A DNA stretch of 33,876 nucleotides from a virus: IMG/VR virus record IMGVR_UViG_3300005581_000066, positions 1-33,876 of that record. The stretch is one strand, 5' to 3'. The notes under the pieces are model-generated. The model ran no database searches, had not been told where the DNA came from, and saw only the letters and a program-made list of their open reading frames with translations. This document shows positions 23,558 to 32,300 of the stretch, one piece after another. Made by a program: the position numbers and the translations under genes. Numbering within the stretch: the first letter of the stretch is position 1; each line of letters starts with the position of its first letter.

Positions 23558-25704
23558 TATGCAATCCTACCAGTAAAAATAATATAATTAATTGTTAGAT
23601 ATGGGTTCATTACATTTAATGGTACATCAGTTGACGTTGCTCCCAGTATGCCGCCACTATTAGGTAAAAATTTTGCGTTACCACTAATGCTTCCACCAGT
23701 TGTTGTATGGTCCACTGCATCAATGTCAGGAATAATTTCAGAACTTGTGTTATCTCTAATAGCATAAAACTGTGTACCAGCAGAGCCTTTCATATCGTGT
23801 TGGTGTTCTGGAAGATTACTAGTAATAATAGCACGTTCTTCAACCCCGTTGCCTTCACCGATTGTATCAGCCGTAACATCAGTTACTCGATTTGCAGTTA
23901 AACTAGAATTATCATCTACGTCTACAGTAGTTGGTCCCGAAGTTGCACCGGTTGGTAATAATGGAACTTCTATTCCATTATTCATGTTATCAGCGCCTAA
24001 CGGAAATCTACCCCTTAAATCAGGTAATCCAAACGTAGCAAGACCTACTAGACTACCTACTGCTTTATAAGTATATCCAATAACGGCATATAACTCTGGA
24101 TAATTACTAATTAATATTTCAGCGCCATCACATAACAAGTATCCATTTGGTACTGCAGTTTCTGCGCCTGCAAATGGAAATATTGCTGCTGTAGGAACCG
24201 TTGCCACCTGAGCTAAAAATGTAGTTTTTGTTATTTTTCTTAGGCCAACACTAGGTCTATTAATAAGAATTTGATCAGTTGCTAAAGAATCCGTAGCTGT
24301 TGTTTTATTATTAATAAAATCTGCACTAAGTTCTGTAATAAAAGTAGCAACACCACTAGGTTGCTGACCTGTAAAACTAATAGCATTGGTACTAGCAACA
24401 TCCCCAGTAATACTAAACACCGTAGGACTTGTTAATCTAGACGCGGTACCAGTAACAGATCCGGCAAAACTTCCGGTAAATGTTCCTACAAACTGTGTTG
24501 AATTATCAACATTGCCTACCGCATCGGCGTAAATTCTGTTAAACGATTTTGTAGAGCTACCTAGATCATACACACTAGTTGTTTTAGGAATAATATTGTT
24601 CGAGTCAATTGTTCCAGTAACATCAATACCCTGTCCTACAAACAAACTTTTAGTTACACTTGCTCCACCAACAGTTTTGATACTACCTGTTAATAAGTCT
24701 GTTGCGTTTGTTGTTGATGTTACTGTTAACCCGTCACTAGTTACAATTTTTCCAGTTACATCTAACGCTTCTGTAGGATTAGTTTTATTAATACCTACAT
24801 TAGTATTAGTGACAGTTATAACTCTTTCAACAGCACCAGATTGTGTTTTTAATTTAACAAATAAACTTTTTCCAGCAGTACTGTTATAAAGTACAGTATC
24901 TCCACTTTCTGTACTTAGTGATACATTTAAATCTGAACCAAATGTAAGTCCAGAGTTATTTCTAATACTAATACCATAATTAGTTGTACTAACTTTGTCA
25001 CTTCTAAGGAAATTTGCAGCAGGAACTATTTCATTTGATACTGTTAATGCGTCTGATGATTCTGCTGTTCCCCATAGTTTGTTTAACATATTACCGTCAA
25101 GATCAAAATCTTTTTTGGATATATTAATACCTTGGTTAACAACCGCAAATCCGTCAATTGTGACCTTAGGCGTAAATGCATCCTTGCTAATAATAACAAC
25201 AATTTCTCCGCCTACAATAAATTTTATAATAACATGTGGTGAATTTAATGTATCAAATACACTTTCAACCACAGGTCCAGATTGTGTACCTTCACTAAAT
25301 TGAGGTCCTACTAATATCCAAGTTGATCCTGACCACAAGTATAGTTGTTGATTAGCAGTATCTACCCATAAATCCCCAATTGTTGCCGAGGTTGGCTGAT
25401 TAGGTTTACGTTCAACGTTACCGGCTGCTACCCATTTAGTGCCATCGTATACTTTTAACTGAGGTTGTGAAGGATTTGCTGTAGAATTAGTGTCATACCA
25501 TAGTTGTCCAATTACTGGATTTGTTGGTGCAGTAGCTTTTGCAAAATTTTCTAATAAGTGTAAAAAGTTTTCACCAAAAGTTTTTGCATAACCTGTATAA
25601 TTTTTACCAACAAACCCTAGACTTGTTTCTTGATTAATTTCTTGATCTGCTACAGTAATGCTACCATAGTTTGTTTTATCAGTACGGTCTATTTGATATG
25701 ACAT
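23557..25704 (-). CDS. tail fibre protein with tail collar domain, paralogue F1, 715 aa
   Basis: Residues 1-134 are the anchor module (FVGKNYTGYAKTFGENFLHL, IGQLWYDT, LKVYDGTKW, GDLWVDTANQQLYLW). A shaft follows with FTPKVTIDGFAVVNQG and VTGTIDSNNIIPKTTSVYDL. Residues about 503-572 match the phage tail collar domain: AIFPFAGAETAVPNGYLLCD, then FGLPDLRGRFPLGADN. LPEHQHDM (631-638) is an HxH like the metal-binding histidines of T4 gp12, and the end PYLTINYIIFTGRIA is typical of collar proteins. It is likely a receptor-binding short-tail-fibre-like trimer. TAATG overlaps link it to the 203-residue gene and to F2. Confidence 0.88.
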   Translation of the reverse strand: MSYQIDRTDKTNYGSITVADQEINQETSLGFVGKNYTGYAKTFGENFLHLLENFAKATAPTNPVIGQLWYDTNSTANPSQPQLKVYDGTKWVAAGNVERKPNQPTSATIGDLWVDTANQQLYLWSGSTWILVGPQFSEGTQSGPVVESVFDTLNSPHVIIKFIVGGEIVVIISKDAFTPKVTIDGFAVVNQGINISKKDFDLDGNMLNKLWGTAESSDALTVSNEIVPAANFLRSDKVSTTNYGISIRNNSGLTFGSDLNVSLSTESGDTVLYNSTAGKSLFVKLKTQSGAVERVITVTNTNVGINKTNPTEALDVTGKIVTSDGLTVTSTTNATDLLTGSIKTVGGASVTKSLFVGQGIDVTGTIDSNNIIPKTTSVYDLGSSTKSFNRIYADAVGNVDNSTQFVGTFTGSFAGSVTGTASRLTSPTVFSITGDVASTNAISFTGQQPSGVATFITELSADFINNKTTATDSLATDQILINRPSVGLRKITKTTFLAQVATVPTAAIFPFAGAETAVPNGYLLCDGAEILISNYPELYAVIGYTYKAVGSLVGLATFGLPDLRGRFPLGADNMNNGIEVPLLPTGATSGPTTVDVDDNSSLTANRVTDVTADTIGEGNGVEERAIITSNLPEHQHDMKGSAGTQFYAIRDNTSSEIIPDIDAVDHTTTGGSISGNAKFLPNSGGILGATSTDVPLNVMNPYLTINYIIFTGRIA

Positions 25705-26315
25705 TATGCTACCTCACTTAGACCTGTTAGACTTTGAATACGCACAGTATAGTCAATTTGAATTAAACGATTTAATGATTTCTGCACAGGATGGAAGATA
25801 ACATGCGTTAACAATCTACCAGTACCCGTTGTACTATATGCACGTAGTCCTAATTCATCAAATACATAAGCACTTTCGTTATTATTTGTATTATCAAAAG
25901 CTTCTTGAGCTGCAGGCTCGCCGTAGTCTAACAAACAAGTAATAAAGACATCAGTATAGTTTGTACCAGTTACATGTCGTGTTTCTATTTTATTTCTTGT
26001 AGGATCTAAATTTACAACTGCGCGGTCATCAACCACTTTACTATAAGTTTCGTTGTATAAACTAGCGTTTGTTCCAGTGCTATTAGGGGTCAAGTAGGTA
26101 ATAATACCAGTTGGGTCTATTGTGGTTCCACCGTTGCCAAATGACATTTCATAGATGAATCCTTGCCCAGCATTGGCAATGCTTTCTGCTAGAGAAATAC
26201 TCATATTTTCATAATGGATAGCATTACGTTTATTAATGAATACTTCTCCGCTCTTTGGATCATGTATCTTTATATGACCTTCGATGTGGATTCCGGATAA
26301 ATCTTTACCTTGCAT
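25704..26315 (-). CDS. phage structural protein, 203 aa
   Basis: GHIKIHDPKSGEVFINKRNA opens a beta-rich protein, with IHYENMSISLAESIANAGQG and FGNGGTTIDPTGIITYL following, and RLIQIDYTVRIQSLTG near the end. The pattern fits small baseplate or fibre-attachment proteins that sit beside the giant structural gene in marine T4-like phages; I cannot name a T4 counterpart. AGAGAG precedes the ATG. The gap before it (26316-26345) holds a candidate late promoter overlapping the giant gene's stop. Its stop overlaps the F1 fibre start, so it is translated together with it, and it may connect fibre to baseplate (inference). Confidence 0.7.
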   Translation of the reverse strand: MQGKDLSGIHIEGHIKIHDPKSGEVFINKRNAIHYENMSISLAESIANAGQGFIYEMSFGNGGTTIDPTGIITYLTPNSTGTNASLYNETYSKVVDDRAVVNLDPTRNKIETRHVTGTNYTDVFITCLLDYGEPAAQEAFDNTNNNESAYVFDELGLRAYSTTGTGRLLTHVIFHPVQKSLNRLIQIDYTVRIQSLTGLSEVA

Positions 26316-26343
26316 AATTGCTCTCTTTAGTATATTTAATCAT

Positions 26344-26351
26344 ATTTATTC
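26344..26351 (-). promoter_or_regulatory. late promoter element AATAAATA
   Basis: A perfect match to the NATAAATA late consensus of T4-like cyanophages (T4: TATAAATA), overlapping the stop codon of the giant gene and ending 28 bases before the ATG of the 203-residue gene. The distance is right for a short leader. It is the best of the three candidate late elements here. Confidence 0.45.
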
Positions 26352-29300
26352 CACAGGATATTCTGGGAAATTAGTCTCAGTGTCTTTTAAGAACTTAGCT
26401 ACAGCGCCATTAGACTGCTGTAACGTGCGTCCAGGATCTTCCCAAACTTGTCCAATTTTCTTAACAACAATTACTTCAAACTTATTCTCTGACGAATCTT
26501 CTAATAATATTAACGGTAGTTCTGTTAGTTGTAATGTAGATGTTCCATTAACTGCAAATTCAGCAGCAAATGTTATGTCACCCTCAGAACTGTCAGGATA
26601 ATCTTTGTCATTGCTAGCTAACGTAGCATCAAGTTTACCTTGACGTATTGCTTCTTGTTGGAATAACTGGTAACTAGATTTTTTAAGTCTACGGCCCGCT
26701 ACAAATACTTCTATATCGTTAATGTTTGGTACATACGGCAATTCTAAAGTTCCATTAGTATATAACTGAGGAGTATCTATTGGGTCGCCTTTCTTGACAA
26801 TAGTTTGATCAGCATAAGGTATAGTTTCAGTAGGCCCAATATCTTGAACTAGTGTACCTGCAACATAGGTTGTTTTTACGCCAGTACCTAATGTACCTCT
26901 ACGAAGTCTACTTAATGTGTTTCCAACTTTAGACATGTACTCAATTCTTTCTCCAAGTATTTCTACTACACCTGGTAAGTTTAGAGTAGGATTAGGCGGT
27001 GCTAGAGTTGATCCATCTTCGACTGTTATCTGAATGTCAAACTGTCCAAGATCTGCTGCTAATCTAGTACTCTTAGCTTTAGAAATTCTCTTGTAGTGTG
27101 TACGATTTAACATATCTTTAAACTGCATCCAACCGTAACCTTGCGTTATGTGATCATCACTAAACAATACTATATCTAGTACGTCTGAATTTATTAACGG
27201 AACAGCCAATGTAATACTACGTAGATTTGAATTTAAATGATAATCAACGCTATGTGTTAGCATTTGATTATTTTTAATAACCCAAATATAGTCATCAAAT
27301 TTTACAGACTTAAACAATTCTAATTGATTTCCAGCTAGGCTGTGATATCTGTAGTAGTCGGGAGTATCGATATCTAACGAGCTAGTAACGCCTACAAATT
27401 CATTAGTGCGAATGATATTTTCTACATTGTGATTGTAGAAAGTAACAACTTCAACTGTGCTGTTTGCAAGAGGAGCAGTTGCAAAAGTAATTTGAGCAAC
27501 AGTACTATCATTATCAATAGTATATTCACTATCTCTGTAATTGACAATAGCTAACACGCTACCTTCATTGTAAACTGAAGGATCTAATGTTATTGACACA
27601 ACTGACAAATCAAACACATATTGAGAACTATAAGATAGTAGTTCTCCATCAATGTAAACTTTACAATCAACTGGGTTAATTACAAAAGGTTCGCTCTTAA
27701 ACTTAGCAAGATTGTACGTTAAAGAATTATCTTTCATGGTGAAATATTCTGTCATAGACGGTATTAATATTTCTCCGTCTACTAACACAAGAATATTATT
27801 TTCATACGGCAATGCAAGCCCCACCGGGTTCACTATATCAAATACTCTAGTACTACCATCTACTGCTAGTTCTTCAGTCTTAATAACAGATGCAGAAGAA
27901 TTAGCATCACTAGTGATCATATATGTTATTAATGCATCAACTGCCGGAACAGCAGTTAAATTAATTCCTACACAATTTGGTCTAGCATAGCTGTTGTCTG
28001 TTCTAAATAATTCATATGCTACTGTTGCTCCGTTAACAAGAACAATGCTACCAAACGCAGTAGAATCATCATTAGACCAAGGTGCATTTGTGATATATTC
28101 CAAAGTACTACCATCAGAAACAAAATAATTTGTATCTAATAAAAATTCTGAAGCAATACTAAATGTAATTACACTGACGATTTTCTTATTAGCAGGGGCT
28201 ACAGAAAGTACAACTTTCTTCTGTGCCCAATTAATTATATAATCAACACCTTGTGTTAAAATTAGATTGTCTAATTTTACAAACACACTTGCTGATTGCA
28301 ATGGAATCTGTGCTAGACTAAATTCAGTATTAGATCCATTGCCAATATAATTTTTAAACAATATCTTACTAGATCCAGACGTTGGTAGTTGGAACACTTT
28401 GATGGCCACTGTATCTACAATTTGACCAGGAACAACTTCTTCTGGGGCATTACTAGTCATTGCAGTTACAAATCCGTCGCCATCAATATTAATGTCGTCT
28501 GTGGCTAGGCCAGTAGCAGTAGTGTATGCTAGATTTCCGCCACTTAGTTGTGTATCGTATTCTTCTGGACGAGGAGTAATACTTCCGTCACTAGTATTCT
28601 TACGGAATATAATTCTATCTCCTTCATTTATGTCAAGATAAGTACCATCACTGTTGTTTGGCAAATAGAAAATATCTGTTGTGCCGCTGGCAGTGATAGT
28701 TTTCATCACTGCTCCGGCTGGCGCAACTTTTCTGCCATTAGGTTGTACAGTAGAACCATCATATAGATCAAAATACGGATCATCAATTCGTTGTTCATTT
28801 ACATAAACATTTAAAATTGTTCCAGCAGTAGGAGTATAAGGTAGTTGGTGCTCGTAGTGTGCATCACTGTCTGATCCTACAACTTTAATGTAGTCGTCAA
28901 AGTCTGCATCAAATCCGTCCCAACTGTCAGTAAAGAAAGGAAGAGTATCCCATCCACCGCCAATGTTAAATCCTAATCCAGTTAGGCTTACTCCGCCGTA
29001 GTCAACACCTGTCATTAGTTGAGCATAGAAGTCGTCTGCGTCTTTGCCTAACATTCCAGTTGTTGGGTTATAATAGAATTTAATTCTATCAGTTGCAGAT
29101 AGGTGGTTAAAATCTTTTGTATAAGTTATTCTAATTGTTTCGCCTACTGCAGGAGCAGTAGCTAAAGTTAACAATCCTGAATAACTTGTGTAACCTTTTG
29201 CAGTTGATTTTTTACTAGTTAATGTATAATCTTCTCTAAGAACATCAACCCCCGTAACTGTTGCATTATCGGGATCTAATCCTACTTGATATAACTTAAC

Positions 29301-32300
29301 AGACGACGTACCAATCTTAGTTAATGGGCTGAATTTTAAAGCAAATTGTAGTCTTGAACCAGTTCCTACAAATGTTTCTGTTTCTGTAATTTCAGATACA
29401 AAATAAGTTTTGCTAGTTCTATCAAATTTAATACTAATTTTATTAGCACGTACAACTTCACTTTCAATAATAGCCACAGCTCTAGCTTGAACTCCGTCGA
29501 CTGCAAGACCACCGTCAATTACAATTTCAGGAGCTTTTAAGAAACCAGTTCCAGAATTAACCAATTGTATTCTGTTAACTTTACCATTAGATATATAAGC
29601 CTTAGCAACTGCGCCGGTCCCAAACCCACCATTAATCCTAACTACCGGATTGTCGATGTATCCCGAGCCTCCGTCAACAATTTCAATAGTGGTAATTTTA
29701 AATCCAACATGATCGTACCAATGTTTCCACGGATACTGTTGTAAAACAGCGTACCCGCTTTCAATTGCTCCGGTAGGAGAAATTTTAACAGTTAACGGAT
29801 CAACTGTAAAGTTTTCATTAATTAATGGAGGTAAATCAAAGTCAGTTACACTATTTGGATTAGGATCTACTTTTGAATAAGAGCTGATATACTCTCTAAC
29901 TTGAGTTCTATAAGGTTTAACTTCATTAACATAGTCTTCAAAACTTTCAAGGTTGTCACTATTGTAGGTAACTTTTTGTTTTAAATCTCCAACATTGTGT
30001 GTAGCTTTAACAAAACTTGTTTTAAATGCCCAATCAACAAATGCTTGTTCTTGCAGAGCATACCTTACACTAGAAAAGAATAATTTTAAGTATTCAACTT
30101 TTAAATCGTCAACTAGTATTTTAGTTTTAATAGTATCAATAATAATTCTTAGCTCTTTAACAGCTAAATTATCATAATATGTACTGTCGTACAAATCACT
30201 ACCATATCCTATAATAGAATTACTAAAATTGTATAGGCTGCTGGAAAACTTTATTGTTCCATTTTGTCTACCAATAACTTTATAATTTTCAGTATAATCA
30301 ATTGTTGCTATATTAGCGTATTTTTCTAATAGTAACCAGCCGCCTGTACCTATATTGTTAACTTTAACAATTTGATTAATTTCAACATCGAGAGTGGCTA
30401 ACTCATAGGTGTTTTCAACAACATGGTCAATTTTAGTAAACTGATTGTATCCGGCACTATACCAGTCTTGATAAGACCAGTATTTTGTAACATCGTACCC
30501 CTGACTTCTAGTTCTTTCCCATGTTACTGTTGCCGAATTCCATTCATATATACTCCACTTGTCAAAAGTAGTAGAGTCGCTGAGTACCAACGCTGAGAAT
30601 GGTCTAATTTCAAATATTGTATTATCTAAGTAACCTTCACCTTTATTGATAATTTCTATACCTGTAACTTGTCCAGTGGCGTTAATAATTGTCTTAACAT
30701 TAGCATTCTTTCCTTGCCCTGTTATATGTAAGTATGGTGCATTAATATATCCGTACCCAGAATCAATAATTGTAACTCCAAAAACTCTACCATCAATGAT
30801 AATAGGTTCTAAGATTGCAGCTCTAAGATTAGCAGTACCTATAAATCTTAATTCAGCTTCTGTATCAACTGAAGAATCCCATAATCCTAATACAGGACTA
30901 GGTGAAGGATCTACTAGTAATAAATTGCTTGTATCATAGTCATCAGCAATTAACCGTGTAGCTAGTACAGAATTTACACGTTCGATATATTGTTTTAATG
31001 CTTCAGTTCTATTAACAAACATGCTCTGTCTAGGTCTAAACAAAATGCCATATTGTTGTTTAATAGGCAAACTAGGGTCAGGAACAACTCTATCAAACGC
31101 ATCTTTACCCACTAAACTGTCAACCCATTTCTTTTCTATTTCTCTAGGAATAACAGTATTAAGATTTTCACTAATAATTTTCCACTGACTATGAGCATTT
31201 TGTTGTGTGTAATCAGCATCAACAATCCAGTATTGAATATTTAAATTTGAACTAGTACCTTCAATTAAACTAGTAGCATTGATTAAACTAAATGTGTTGG
31301 CGCCAGTTAACGCTATACAAGAATAATTTTGTCCAGTTGGGTCTGCAATTAAATTTGAAACATTAAATGCAGATAGTTTTCTGTCTAAAACATTAGGAGT
31401 AATTGTAGGATTTTTAACCCAATAGTAATAAGTGTTTATAAAAGTTTTCGATACATTATCGTATCGTTTTTTTACACTGTATACTGCACTACCATATTTT
31501 GATGTTCCGCTAATACCGGCAGCAGTTCCTTTATCAGTACCTGATAAGATGTCCCAGTCGGCAGGTAAGAATTTGCTTTCAACCCACTCGTAAATATCAA
31601 TACTGGCAGTTTCATACAACCTATTCCAAGTAGTTGACCTATAAATTGTTTCCCCAATTTGATTGTCTAAGAACTTGGCGCGAGTTAAATCCCACCATAA
31701 CATACCAACTTGCGATTTTGTCCAGTTCATACCAACGTCAACATTAACCGCGCTAGTTCCTACTGAATAAACAGCAGGGTCAAAATATGTTTTAAATCTA
31801 ATTTCTTGATCTGCTGGTCCGGGGATTTTTCCCTGTATAGGATCAACAACATCAAGATAAGAAATTAACTTACTAGTAGTTGTGTTGTATAGATATGATT
31901 TTTTAATCTTACGAACATTTGGTTTTTTAACTTCTTGGTGTAGTACAGACCAAGATGTAGCATTAGCAAGTTTATAGTATGCATAAACTTTACCTTCTCT
32001 TTGTACAAATGTAGATGTTGATCCATCGTCGCGTTGGGAACTAACATAGATGTTATTATTACCTACTGCAATAGATGCACCATATCTATCAGTGTCATCA
32101 TTTGTTACAGAAGTGTCAAGGCTTTCACCGTAGATATAATTTTCGTTGTATTTGTCAAAAATATCAACTCGGCCAGTGTCAACTTGTAAGTCAGCAATTC
32201 TAAGCGTATCATTATCAATAGTTAATTTGCCCAGGTCAAATGTAGTAACACGTTCAACATCACCATTACCTGAGAATACTACTAGAGTTTCATCGTCATT

